Positions 21,075 to 30,500 of a DNA stretch of 64,000 nucleotides are shown here, one piece after another (within the stretch, counting starts at the first letter, position 1; every line of letters starts with the position of its first letter). The notes beneath the pieces are model-generated. The model saw nothing but the letters and a program-made list of their open reading frames with translations. It was not told where the DNA came from and searched no databases. The translations under genes were made by a program, and so were the position numbers. The stretch comes from Streptomyces spectabilis (GTDB taxonomy: Bacteria; Actinomycetota; Actinomycetes; Streptomycetales; Streptomycetaceae): contig NZ_CP023690.1 in the NCBI RefSeq assembly GCF_008704795.1, positions 6,024,501 through 6,088,500 of the forward strand, given 5' to 3'.

Positions 21075-22583
21075 ATGTCCCCGTTCGCCCCCTCGGGCTC
21101 CGCCGGAGCCCTCACCGCGCTCGCCGCCTCCGACCCGCCGCAGACCCCGCACACCGGTGGCCTGATGGCCCTGATCGACGGCACGGCGGGACTGCTGACC
21201 GTCGCGGCCCTCGGCATCCTGCTCCTGCTCTTCCTGATCATCAAGGTCAGGCTCCAGCCGTTCGTGGCGCTGCTCGCGGTCTCGATAGCCGTCGGACTCG
21301 CCGCGGGCCTCTCGGTCACCGAACTCTTCGGCACCGTCCAGAAGTCGGACGCGGTCTCGCTCATCGAGTCCGGCATGGGCGGCATCCTCGGCCATGTGGC
21401 GATCATCATCGGCCTCGGCACGATGCTCGGCGCGATCCTCGAAGTCTCGGGCGGGGCCGAGGTGTTGTCCCGGCGCCTCCTCGACCTCTTCGGCGAGAAG
21501 CGCGCCCCCGTGGCGATGGGCCTGACCGGCCTCATCTTCGGCATCCCGGTCTTCTTCGACGTCGGCATCTTCGTCCTCGCGCCGATCGTGTACGCCGCCG
21601 CCAAGCGCAGCGGCAAGTCGATCCTCCTGTACTGCCTGCCGCTGCTCGCGGGCCTGTCCATGACGCACGCCTTCCTGCCCCCGCACCCCGGGCCCGTGGC
21701 GGCGGCCGGACTGCTGAAGGTGGACCTCGGCTGGGTCATCCTCATGGGCATCGTCTGCGGCATCCCGGCCGTGCTCGCGGCCTGGGTGTACTCCGCCTGG
21801 ATCGGCAAGCGGATCTTCGTCCCCGTACCGCAGGACATGCTGGAGGCCTCCGAGGAGGCGAAGGCGGCCGTCGCCGAGGAGCAGCGCGCGCAGGGTCTGA
21901 CCCCGACGGAGGAGCCGGTCGCGCTGAGCACCGTCTTCCTGATCATCGGCACCCCGCTGCTGCTCATCCTGCTCGCGACGTTCTCCTCCATCGCCTTCGA
22001 CCCGTCCACGCTCCGCAGCGTGATCGAGTTCTTCGGCCACCCCTTCGTCGCCCTGACGATCGCGCTCCTGATGGCGTACTACCTGCTTGGCATCCGCCGC
22101 GGCTGGTCCCGCAAGTCCCTGGAGACGGTGTCGACGGCGTCCCTGAAGCCCGTCGGCAACATCCTCCTCGTCGTCGGCGCGGGCGGGGTCTTCGGCGCCG
22201 TGCTCAAGGGCAGCGGCGTGGCGAACGCCCTCGCCGACACCTTCAACGACGTGGGCCTGCCGGTCATCGTGCTCGCCTACCTCATCTCCCTGGTGCTCCG
22301 CGTGGCCCAGGGCTCGGCGACGGTCGCGATCGTCACCACCGCGGGCATCGTCGCCCCGCTGCTCGCCGAGGGCGACTACTCCCACGCCTTCACCGCCCTG
22401 GTCATCATGGCCATCTCCGCGGGCTCGATCTTCGCCTCGCACGTCAACGACGGCGGCTTCTGGATCGTGGCGAAGTACTTCGGCATCTCCGAGCGCGACA
22501 CCCTGAAGACCTGGACGGTCCTGGAGTCGGTCCTGTCGGTGGCGGGCTTCGCGGTGGCGGCGGTGGTGAGCCTCTTCGTGTAG
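21075..22583 (+). CDS. GntP family permease
   Basis: A 502-residue integral membrane protein with about 12 hydrophobic segments. Start is ATG 21075 with ACGAGG upstream. GntP/Ion-transporter signatures are clear: FGIPVFFDVGIFVLAP, SMTHAFLPPHPGPVAAA and the C-terminal VARVAQGSATVAIVTTAG-like segment with SHVNDGGFW. Family members are proton symporters of gluconate, other sugar acids, or D-serine (DsdX). With a D-serine-dehydratase-like enzyme in the same island, a DsdX-like role is as plausible as gluconate uptake. Last gene of the plus-strand arm. Confidence 0.92.
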   Translation: MSPFAPSGSAGALTALAASDPPQTPHTGGLMALIDGTAGLLTVAALGILLLLFLIIKVRLQPFVALLAVSIAVGLAAGLSVTELFGTVQKSDAVSLIESGMGGILGHVAIIIGLGTMLGAILEVSGGAEVLSRRLLDLFGEKRAPVAMGLTGLIFGIPVFFDVGIFVLAPIVYAAAKRSGKSILLYCLPLLAGLSMTHAFLPPHPGPVAAAGLLKVDLGWVILMGIVCGIPAVLAAWVYSAWIGKRIFVPVPQDMLEASEEAKAAVAEEQRAQGLTPTEEPVALSTVFLIIGTPLLLILLATFSSIAFDPSTLRSVIEFFGHPFVALTIALLMAYYLLGIRRGWSRKSLETVSTASLKPVGNILLVVGAGGVFGAVLKGSGVANALADTFNDVGLPVIVLAYLISLVLRVAQGSATVAIVTTAGIVAPLLAEGDYSHAFTALVIMAISAGSIFASHVNDGGFWIVAKYFGISERDTLKTWTVLESVLSVAGFAVAAVVSLFV

Positions 22584-22602
22584 CCCACCGCGCACGGCGC
22601 AG

Positions 22603-22645
22603 CGGAGCGGGGGCACCCGGTGGTTCACCGAGTGCCCCCGCTCCG
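22603..22645 (+). terminator. Strong terminator hairpin after gntP-family gene
   Basis: CGGAGCGGGGGCAC (22603-22616) pairs perfectly with GTGCCCCCGCTCCG (22632-22645), and the inner CGGT/ACCG extends the stem. No T-run follows, typical of many Streptomyces terminators. It also separates the convergent small gene at 22654. Confidence 0.85.
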
Positions 22646-22653
22646 GCGCCGTT

Positions 22654-22923
22654 TCACGCCTTACGCAGTACCACGCCTTCCTGGCCCGGCCGTCGAACCG
22701 GCCGTGCCTGATCGTTACGCCGCCTGCGCAGGGCCCGCAGCGGGCGGCGCATTCCGCAGCAGCGGCCGGCCCGGGAGCCGGTGGTCGTCGCCGCCCTCGC
22801 GACATCCGCCGCGAGGGCGAGCACCACCCCCGTCACCGCGCCGACAGCGGCCAGCGCGGCTCGCCGCCGCGTGGGTCCCGGGGACGCCGAGAGCATCGAA
22901 AGCATGGAGGACACAGCGCGCAC
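22654..22923 (-). CDS. Small hypothetical membrane or exported peptide
   Basis: An 89-residue frame starting at GTG complement 22921-22923, six bases after a good GGAGAGGAAG ribosome site. It begins MRAVSSMLSML, then TRRRAALAAVGAVTGVVLALAADVARA, a twin-arginine-like or single transmembrane segment, followed by a very basic tail with two adjacent cysteines (GRCCGMRRPLRALRRRR). I recognise no family. The ribosome site and placement of the hydrophobic segment favour a real gene, but length and composition leave doubt. Confidence 0.45.
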   Translation of the reverse strand: MRAVSSMLSMLSASPGPTRRRAALAAVGAVTGVVLALAADVARAATTTGSRAGRCCGMRRPLRALRRRRNDQARPVRRPGQEGVVLRKA

Positions 22924-22951
22924 AGAGCACTTCCTCTCCGTAGTCCGGTCA

Positions 22952-22980
22952 GCGGGTGATCCGCTTTTGTGATCACCCGC
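22952..22980. terminator. Hairpin between carboxypeptidase and small gene
   Basis: GCGGGTGATC (22952-22961) and GATCACCCGC (22971-22980) form a perfect 10-bp stem with loop CGCTTTTGT-like. It lies downstream of the minus-strand carboxypeptidase gene and upstream of the small gene, so it may terminate or attenuate. Confidence 0.55.
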
Positions 22981-23077
22981 CGAGAGGCTGCGCCTGGACT
23001 GCCCCGATATGCATGCGGCGTCGGGAATCAACCCCTGTGAGTGATCAATAAGGACCCCAGGGGCTACCCGTGCCCGG

Positions 23078-24421
23078 TCACTGACCGGTGCAGTACTGCT
23101 GCTCCTTGCCGATCGAGCGGTACATACAGTCGGAGTTCTCCAGGAGTTGCAGCACCGCGTCCCGGTTGCGGGAGGTCTCGCGCTCGATGACCTCGTCGGG
23201 CGGGTAGAAGCCGCCGCCCCCCGACCTGGGGTACATCTCGAAGGTGTAGCCGAAGATCTTCTGGCTGCCCCACAGGTAGTCGTCGATGGTGCCGTCGGTG
23301 ATGTACAGGTCACTGGACTGCTCGGGCGTGTAGCCGTTGCTCGCGGCCATCTTGCGCCCGACGGTGGCGAAGGCGTCGTGGTCGTCCTGGGTCAGCCCCG
23401 GCGCCGTGTCGTTGTACGTGTAGCCGTACGGCCAGAGCACCAGCTCGCTGTACGTGTGGAAGTCGATGCCCGTCTTGATCTGCTGCTTGCCGCCGACGAC
23501 CCGGCTGCGCACGAAGTCCGCGACGACCTTGACCTCGGGCGCGGACTCGGGGGCGCGGCCGCGGTAGGTCTCGGAGCCGGGCGTGCCCGAGGAGCCGCCG
23601 CAGCAGCCCCACTTGAAGTTCCAGTTGCGGTTCATGTCGGTGCCGGTGGCGCCGCCCGGGTTGGGCTGCCGGTTGAGGCGCCAGCTGCGGTAGGAGCCGG
23701 TGGCGATGTCGTACTCGCCGCCGTCCGGGTTGAGGTCCGGCACGATCCAGATCTCGCGCTCGTTGAGCATCTTGGTGACGCGCGCGTCGCTGCCGTAGCC
23801 CGCGCCGAACTCGCGCAGCAGATAGAGGGCCATCTCCACCGTCAGGTGCTCACGGGCGTGCTGGTGGTGGGTGAAGAGCACCTCGGGCTCGTTCTCGTCC
23901 GTGCCCACGTTGTCGCTGATCTTGATGGCGACGATGTCCCGGCCCTGGTACGACTTGCCGATCACGCGCTTGCTCATGATGTTCGGGTACTGCTGGAGCC
24001 GCTGGTCGATCTCCGCGGTCATCTCCGCGTAGTTGTGGTAGCGGGAGTCGGCGGGCGGGAAGTCCCGGACCCGCACCGGCCCGTCGCCCGTGCGCTTCGG
24101 CGGGCCGGCCAGCGTCTTGAGCGTGTAGCCGAGCGCACGCAGCTTCCCGGCCTGGGCGGCGTTCGCGGAGACGACGACCCCGTGGTCGCCGGCCTCGTCG
24201 ATGGACACGCCGGTCGCGGCGAGCGCCGTGCGGGCCGCGCGCGTGGCGGGCCCCGGCACGGAGTACTGGCGGATCTCGTCCTCGGCCGCGGCGGCGGCCG
24301 CCGCCTTCCTGGCCGAGGGGGTCGAGCTGTCGGACGCGTTGGCGCTGAGGGGCGCCGCGACCGCGAGGGCGAGCACGGCCGCCAGAGCGGCTGATCTCTT
24401 TCCGCGTATGCGAAGTCGCAT
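23078..24421 (-). CDS. Secreted zinc carboxypeptidase (M14 family)
   Basis: A 447-residue preproprotein; start at ATG complement 24419-24421 with AGGAG upstream. Signal peptide to about residue 28, then a propeptide, then the M14 catalytic domain from about 125. Zinc ligands His188 and Glu191 (HHQHAREH) and His322 (DFHTYSE), substrate-binding Arg in [11 protein letters not shown], and general base Glu395 in GYTFEMYP are all present. A GCCGGSSG cysteine pair recalls the Streptomyces carboxypeptidase SG/T type. It removes C-terminal residues from extracellular peptides, which complements the secreted serine protease and chitinase in the window. Confidence 0.93.
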   Translation of the reverse strand: MRLRIRGKRSAALAAVLALAVAAPLSANASDSSTPSARKAAAAAAAEDEIRQYSVPGPATRAARTALAATGVSIDEAGDHGVVVSANAAQAGKLRALGYTLKTLAGPPKRTGDGPVRVRDFPPADSRYHNYAEMTAEIDQRLQQYPNIMSKRVIGKSYQGRDIVAIKISDNVGTDENEPEVLFTHHQHAREHLTVEMALYLLREFGAGYGSDARVTKMLNEREIWIVPDLNPDGGEYDIATGSYRSWRLNRQPNPGGATGTDMNRNWNFKWGCCGGSSGTPGSETYRGRAPESAPEVKVVADFVRSRVVGGKQQIKTGIDFHTYSELVLWPYGYTYNDTAPGLTQDDHDAFATVGRKMAASNGYTPEQSSDLYITDGTIDDYLWGSQKIFGYTFEMYPRSGGGGFYPPDEVIERETSRNRDAVLQLLENSDCMYRSIGKEQQYCTGQ

Positions 24422-24688
24422 GAATGCTCCTGTGGGGGTGGGGGTGGTGCATTGCGACGCATGTGGTGCGGGTGGCACGAGCGCGCGAGGTGCCGGGTGG
24501 GCACGGCCCGTGCTGGCCCATGGTCCTGGCGTGGCATGTCCTGGTCAACACGTCTTTGAGCCGACTGTGCGGCGACTGTGCGGCGACTGTGCGGTGCCCG
24601 CGCGGCCGCGGCGCGCGCCTCCCGCGTCCCACGGTCCGCTGCCGTACGACCCCTTGTGCCCCGCGCGTCCGTGCGCTTTCTTGATCGC

Positions 24689-26020
24689 ATGGCCGAAACC
24701 AAGGGTGGACCCAGCACCGCCGGGGACGTCATGCCCGTCCCCCGCAAGTCCAGTTGGAAGTACATCGGTCCCGGCATCGTCGTCGCCGCCACGGGCGTCG
24801 GCGCGGGTGACCTGGTGGCCACGCTGATCGCGGGCAGTAACTTCGGCTACACGCTCCTGTGGGCCGCCGTCATCGGCTGCGTCGTGAAGATCTCCCTCGC
24901 CGAGGCGGCGGGCCGCTGGCACCTGTCGACCGGCCGCACGCTCTTCGAGGGCTGGGCGAGCCTGGGCCGCTGGACGACGTGGTTCTTCGTCGTCTACGTC
25001 GTGGTGTGGGGCTTCGCGTACGGCGCGGCCGCCATGTCCTCGTCGGGCCTGCCGCTCCAGGCCCTGTTCCCCGGCGTGATGGACCTGAAGTGGTGGGGCG
25101 TGCTCACCGGTGTGGTGGGCCTGGTCTTCGTCTGGTTCAACAAGTACGACGTGTTCGAGAAGGTCATGACGGTCCTGGTCGGCGTCATGTTCGTCGTCAC
25201 CGTGTACCTCGCGATCCGCGTGACCCCGAACCTCGGCGACGCCGTCGCGGGCCTGCTCCCCGTCCTGCCCGACGAGAAGGACTCGGTCCTCAACACCCTC
25301 GGTCTCATCGGCGGCGTCGGCGGCACCATCACCCTGGCCGCGTACGGCTACTGGGTGAACGCCAAGGGCTGGACGAACACGGGCTGGATGAAGGTGATGC
25401 GCCTCGACAACCGCGTCGCGTACATCACGACCGGCGTCTTCGTCGTGGCGATGCTCTTCGTCGGTGCCGAGATGCTGCACTCCGCGAACGTCGCGATCGC
25501 GAGCGGCGACAAGGGCCTGGTCCAGCTGAGCGACATCCTGGAGAAGGAGTACGGCACCGCCACGTCGAAGCTGTTCCTCATCGGCTTCTTCGCCACGTCC
25601 TTCACCTCCCTCATCGGCGTCTGGCACGGCGTGAGCCTGATGTTCGCCGACTTCGTGGAGCACTACCGCAAGTCACGTACGGGCGCGGCCGGCACCGTCT
25701 CGACCGGCGCCGAGGTGGCCTCCGGCGCCCGCGAGCGCTCGCTCCCCTTCCGCGCGTACCTGCTCTGGCTGACCTTCCCGCCGATCATCCTGCTCTTCCA
25801 GGGGCAGCCGTTCCGCCTGATCATCATCTACGGAGTCCTGGGCGCGGCCTTCATGCCGTTCCTCGCCCTGACCCTGATCTGGCTCCTCAACTCGTCCCGG
25901 ACGCCCGCGGAGTGGCGCAACGGCTGGCTCAGCAACGGCATGCTGGCGATCGCGGGCCTGCTGTTCCTGGTGCTGTGCGTCAAGCAGGTCACGGACCAGG
26001 ACTGGAGCAGCTTCTTCTGA
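24689..26020 (+). CDS. Nramp-related transporter lacking canonical metal motifs
   Basis: A 443-residue protein with about 11 membrane segments. Start ATG 24689 has no obvious ribosome site, so an internal start at MPVPRKSSW is possible. The fold reads as Nramp/LeuT-like: GPGIVVAATGVGAGDLVATL opens transmembrane helix 1. The canonical TM1 DPGN is replaced by GVGAGD, and the TM6 MPHN is replaced by a segment reading AAYGYWVNAKGW. This places it in a divergent Nramp-related group, whose substrate need not be Mn or Fe. It is convergent with the chitinase gene, separated by a bidirectional hairpin. Confidence 0.85.
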   Translation: MAETKGGPSTAGDVMPVPRKSSWKYIGPGIVVAATGVGAGDLVATLIAGSNFGYTLLWAAVIGCVVKISLAEAAGRWHLSTGRTLFEGWASLGRWTTWFFVVYVVVWGFAYGAAAMSSSGLPLQALFPGVMDLKWWGVLTGVVGLVFVWFNKYDVFEKVMTVLVGVMFVVTVYLAIRVTPNLGDAVAGLLPVLPDEKDSVLNTLGLIGGVGGTITLAAYGYWVNAKGWTNTGWMKVMRLDNRVAYITTGVFVVAMLFVGAEMLHSANVAIASGDKGLVQLSDILEKEYGTATSKLFLIGFFATSFTSLIGVWHGVSLMFADFVEHYRKSRTGAAGTVSTGAEVASGARERSLPFRAYLLWLTFPPIILLFQGQPFRLIIIYGVLGAAFMPFLALTLIWLLNSSRTPAEWRNGWLSNGMLAIAGLLFLVLCVKQVTDQDWSSFF

Positions 26021-26033
26021 TCCCGGGGATGCG

Positions 26034-26069
26034 GCAGCGCCGCCGGGGCCGGGGCGACGGCGGCGCTGC
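26034..26069. terminator. Bidirectional terminator
   Basis: GCAGCGCCGCCG (26034-26045) pairs perfectly with CGGCGGCGCTGC (26058-26069). It lies in the 64-base gap between the convergent transporter and chitinase genes. Confidence 0.8.
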
Positions 26070-26084
26070 GCAGGCCGGTGGGGG

Positions 26085-27122
26085 TTACGGCAGCCCGTGG
26101 ACGTGCGGGCCCACGGCGTTGGACCACGCGTTCCCGTTCAGGGCGTCCCAGTTGGTCGACCAGGTCATGGCCCCGCGGATGCCCGGATAGGTCTTCGACG
26201 GCTTGAACGACCCGCAGTTGGTGCCGCGCGCCAGACAGTCGAGGGCGTTGTTCACGACGGTCGGCGAGACGTACCCCGACCCGGCCCCGCGCGGCGACGC
26301 GGGCGTCCCGATGCCGACCTGCGATGGCGCGAGCCCGCCCTCCAGCTGGATGCAGGCGAGCGCGGTGAGGAAGTCCACGGACCCCTGGCTGTACACCTTC
26401 CCGTCGCAGCCCAGCATCGCCCCGCTGTTGTAGTACTGCATGTTGACGACGGTGAGGATGTCCTTCACGTTCAGGGCCGTCCTGAAGTACGCGTTGGACG
26501 TCGACTGCATGTCGATGGTCTGCGGCGCCATGGTGAGCACGAGGCCCGGCCCGGCCTTCTGGGAGAGGGACTTGAGGGCCTGCGTCATGTACGTCGCGTT
26601 GAGCCCGTTCTCCAGGTCGATGTCGACGCCGTCGAAGCCGTACTCCCGCATGAGCGCGTACACGGAATCGGCGAAGTTGTTCGCGGCGGCCGAGCTGTTC
26701 ACGGACACGCTGCCGCGCTCGCCCCCGACCGACACGATCACGGACTTCCCGGCCGCCTGCTTGGCCTTGATGTCGGCCTTGAACTGCGCCACGGTGTACC
26801 CGCCGAGCCCCGCCGAGTCCAGGTTGAAGGTCACCTGCCCCGGCTGCCCGGTGGCATCGGCGAAGGCCACGGCGATGATGTCGTACTGATCCTGCACCTG
26901 GCCGAGCCGCTGCACGGTGGCGCCGTTGTTGAAGTTCTGCCAGTACCCGGTGACGGCGTGCTTGGGCACGGCCCGGGTCTGCGCCCGCGCCCCGGCGTCC
27001 CGGGCGTCGGCGCTCCCGGCACCACCGGTGGCGAGCCCGGCCACCGCAAGGCCGAACGCGGCGATCAGCCCGGCGAGAACGCCGCTCTTCTTCCTACGTG
27101 TACGTACGCGTGCGCGGTCCAC
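26085..27122 (-). CDS. Secreted chitinase, glycoside hydrolase family 18
   Basis: A 345-residue protein; GTG complement 27120-27122 is chosen because GGAGG lies five bases upstream and the twin-arginine-like leader (RTRRKKSGVLAGLIAAFGLAVAGL) begins right after it. The catalytic motif DGVDIDLE at 164-171 gives proton donor Glu171; SVGGERG and the MQYYNSGA motif are the other GH18 strands, and a TWSTNWD tryptophan closes the barrel. There is no carbohydrate-binding module, so it is a single-domain chitinase of the ChiC-like short class. A DasR-type operator lies in its promoter. Confidence 0.92.
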   Translation of the reverse strand: MDRARVRTRRKKSGVLAGLIAAFGLAVAGLATGGAGSADARDAGARAQTRAVPKHAVTGYWQNFNNGATVQRLGQVQDQYDIIAVAFADATGQPGQVTFNLDSAGLGGYTVAQFKADIKAKQAAGKSVIVSVGGERGSVSVNSSAAANNFADSVYALMREYGFDGVDIDLENGLNATYMTQALKSLSQKAGPGLVLTMAPQTIDMQSTSNAYFRTALNVKDILTVVNMQYYNSGAMLGCDGKVYSQGSVDFLTALACIQLEGGLAPSQVGIGTPASPRGAGSGYVSPTVVNNALDCLARGTNCGSFKPSKTYPGIRGAMTWSTNWDALNGNAWSNAVGPHVHGLP

Positions 27123-27198
27123 TTCAGCCTCCGGTGGGGGGAGGGCCCGTACGGGCCGGAAGGGGGCGGTGGCCACCGCTGTTGCCTGGTCGTACAAG

Positions 27199-27212
27199 TT
27201 GGTCCAGACCAA
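27199..27212 (-). promoter_or_regulatory. DasR-responsive (dre) type operator in chitinase promoter
   Basis: TTGGTCCAGACCAA is nearly identical to the core of the published dre consensus (ACTGGTCTAGACCACT) bound by the GntR-family regulator DasR. On the minus strand a TTGACA hexamer lies about five bases upstream of it, so bound repressor would occlude the promoter. Confidence 0.75.
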
Positions 27213-27585
27213 TGTGCTTGTCAAGGGGGTGTGCGCCGCCCCCTCCGGCGGGCTCGCGTGGCTGATTCCGCGCGATCGCGTAGGCCTGCCCGTGAGGCCG
27301 TGAAGTCGCTCCGGCAAAGAAGTCACGCTTCAAACGCTGCGCCTCGACCATTCTGAGAATGGCGTGATCGTGACGCTGCGTTGGAGGTGTCGTTTGCGCG
27401 GCAGGGTGAACTCGTGCTGGCAGGGGCGGTAGGCGCACGGCGGAGGACTCTCAAGTTCCGCTCGTAGGAGCCCTGTTGGGGTTGCACAGACATGCTGTTT
27501 TGTGGCGCACTTCACATTGACGCAAGGAACTCGCCGAGAGTTAACTCTCTCCACCTGCAAACTGTGAAGTTTTCGTAACTCTGGG
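27213..27585. promoter_or_regulatory. Long divergent intergenic region with palindromes
   Basis: No gene seen. It contains the chitinase promoter near 27213-27223 and, near the LamG gene, the perfect 14-base palindrome GAGAGTTAACTCTC (27536-27549). That palindrome is bracketed by ACTTCACA (27509-27516) and TGTGAAGT (27563-27570), an inverted pair with nearly the same centre. This AT-richer stretch is the likely promoter/operator of the LamG-Rhs genes. Confidence 0.5.
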
Positions 27586-30500
27586 GTGGGGACTGTGGAG
27601 TTGGGGTGGGGGCATCGTCATGCCCGAAATCGAAGAAGGTCAGGACGTGTCACGGGGGGAGTGTCGGCAACGGCCCTCCTTCTTTCGCTGCTTCCAGCAG
27701 TCGCGTTCGCCGTTCCCGCTGCCGAGGCGCACGCCTCGGCGCCGACCGGGCCGCTGACGGAACAGAGCGCGTCGCAGCGCGCGGCGGCGACGGGCGAGCC
27801 GGTCGAGGTGACGTCGGAGCGCACCGAGTACACGACGACGATGGCGAATCCCGACGGCACGTTCGTCATGACCCAGGCGACGGAGCCGCAGCGGGCCCGT
27901 GACAAGAGCGGCGCGTGGCAGGACATCGACGTCACCCTGGAGAAGCGGCCCGACGGCACCGTCGGGCCGAAGTCCGCCGTGGTGGACCTCGCCTTCTCCG
28001 GTGGCGGCAGCGGAACCGGGCTGCTGACCCTGGGGACGGCGGGCCAGCGCCTCAAGCTCGGCTGGCCGACGGGCCTGCCCGAGCCGACCCTCGACGGTGC
28101 GACCGCCACATACGCGGACGTGCCGGTCAAGGGCGTGGACCTCCAGCTGACGGCGACGGCCGAGGGCTACCGCGAGGTCCTCGTCGTCAAGTCGGCCGAA
28201 GCCGCCGCGAGTCCCGAGCTGGAGAAGGTCAGGCTCACCGCGCGCGGCGAGGGCCTGAGCGTGACCCCCGGCGAGGGCGGCGGGCTGCGCGCGGTCGACG
28301 AGGACGGCAACGCCGTGTTCCGCGGGCCGTCCGGGCAGATGTGGGACTCCGCGGGCGACACCGCGACCGCGCCCACGTCCGCGCCCCGCAAGGGCCTGCG
28401 CGCGATCGCCCCGGAGGACCGCCCCGCGAAGAAGGGCGCCGCCGAGGACCCGGCGCAGCCCGGCCAGGGCGACGCGACCGCAGACCTCCCCGTCACCGTC
28501 GGGGACGGCGCGGTGTCGGTGACCCCCGACCTGGACCTGCTGCGCGGCAAGAAGACCGTGTATCCGGTCTTCATCGACCCCTCGGTGGGCCTGGGCCGCT
28601 CCGAGTGGACGAAGCTGTCGTCGGACGGCGACAAGTTCTGGAAGTTCAGCGAACCCAAGGGCGTCGGCCGCTGCGGCATCGCGGACGGCTACTACTGCGA
28701 CCTGGGCGGCTACACGGACCGGATGTACTTCGAGTTCGGCGCCTCGAAGCTCGCGGGCAAGCACGTCCTCGACGCCACGTTCCGCGCGTACGAGACGTGG
28801 TCGTTCAACTGCCAGCCGCACTGGGTCGACCTGGAGCGCACGGACAACATCTCCGAGGGCTCGCGCTGGCCCGGCCCGAAGCAGCTCGACCAGATGGGCG
28901 ACCGGTACGTCTCGGCGGGGCGCGGCAACCTGTGCAGCCCTGAACAGCCCAACTCCTGGATCGAGTTCAACGACAACCCCGACGAGAAGGACGAGAACCT
29001 CGCCTCCACGGTGCGCTCCCTCGCCAACGGCAAGATCTCGCGCCTCACGCTGATGCTGCGGGCCAAGGACGAGGGCGAGCCGCGGGCGTGGAAGCGGTTC
29101 GACAACAACGCCGAGCTCAAAGTCTGGTACATGCACAAGCCTGGGGTGCCGACGTCAGTGGGCGCCATCCCCGGGACGGGCAACGGCAAGGCGCAGTGCC
29201 GCCCGGCGAAGGACCCCGTGACCGTCACGGTGGATACGCCGAAGATCCAGGCCACCGTCCAGACCAAGGTCGAACAGCACCAAGGGGAGGAAGAGGGCTC
29301 CCTCCAGGCCGAGTTCGTGATGGAGCGCTCCAGCACGGACACGACGTCGGGGTCGTGGGACGGGGTCTGGAAGGACTACAAGCCGGACTCGGGCTGGGAC
29401 CCGGACGGTACGCGGGAGACGATCACCACCACCAAGCGGGCGGACGGCGGCCTGTACCGCTTCAAGGCGCGCACCCAGTCGCACTGGGTCTACGGCGGCA
29501 AGAAGGGCGACCTCTTCTCGCCGTACTCGAAGTGGTGCTATCTGCGCATCGACTCGACGGCGCCGAAGGAGCCGACGATCCAGTCCTTCGCTCCGTACTC
29601 CGAGTGCACTGCAGACGACTGCGCGGCCCGTGGCGGGCCGGGGAAGGGCGGGCTCTTCTTCTTCCGCCCGAACAAGGCCGACAAGGACGTGAAGGAGTAC
29701 CGGTGGCGCCTCCTGACGTCGGACGCCGACGCGACCAGGACGGTGAAGTCGATGGGCGACGGGTCGGCCATGGTCCCGTCCCTCAAGCCCGGTCTTGCGG
29801 GTACCCAGACCCTCTCCGTGGAGGCCAGTGACCTGAAGAAGGACAAGGAGGGCCGCGTCCGCTGGGGCCCGCCCGCCGAGTTCGTCTTCAAGGTCGGCGC
29901 AGCCGACGGCACGACCGGACGGTGGCGCTTCGACGACGCGGGGCCGGGTTCCAGCAAGGCCACCGCGAACGACACCGGCCAAGTCGGCAGCCGCCACGAC
30001 GTCGTGATGCGCGACGAGGCCGGCACCGACTGGTCGACGCTGGGCCGGCGCGGCGCCGGGGACTACTCACTGCGCCTGAACGACAACCAGAGCGACCCCG
30101 ACAAGCAGGTCGGCTACGCCTCCACGGACGGTGTCCCGGTCAACTCCCAGAGCTCCTTCACGGTGTCCGCCTGGGCGTACCTGACCGACGACAAGGCCAA
30201 CCGCACGGTGCTCTCGGCCCCTGGTGAGCACGGATCGGCCTTCACCCTGTACTACTCGTCCACCTTCAAGAAGTGGGTGTTCAACCGCACCGACCAGGAC
30301 AAGGACGGTCCCGTCTACATCCGGTCCGCGGCAGACGCGGAGAACCCTCCGCTGAAGGTCTGGACCCACCTCGTCGGCGTCTTCGACACACAGGACAACG
30401 CGGACCCCAAGGACGACACGATCCAGCTCTTCGTCAACGGCAGGCCGCAGGGCAAGCCGGTGGTGCTCGCGGACGAGGCGCCCAAGTACACCCCGTGGAC

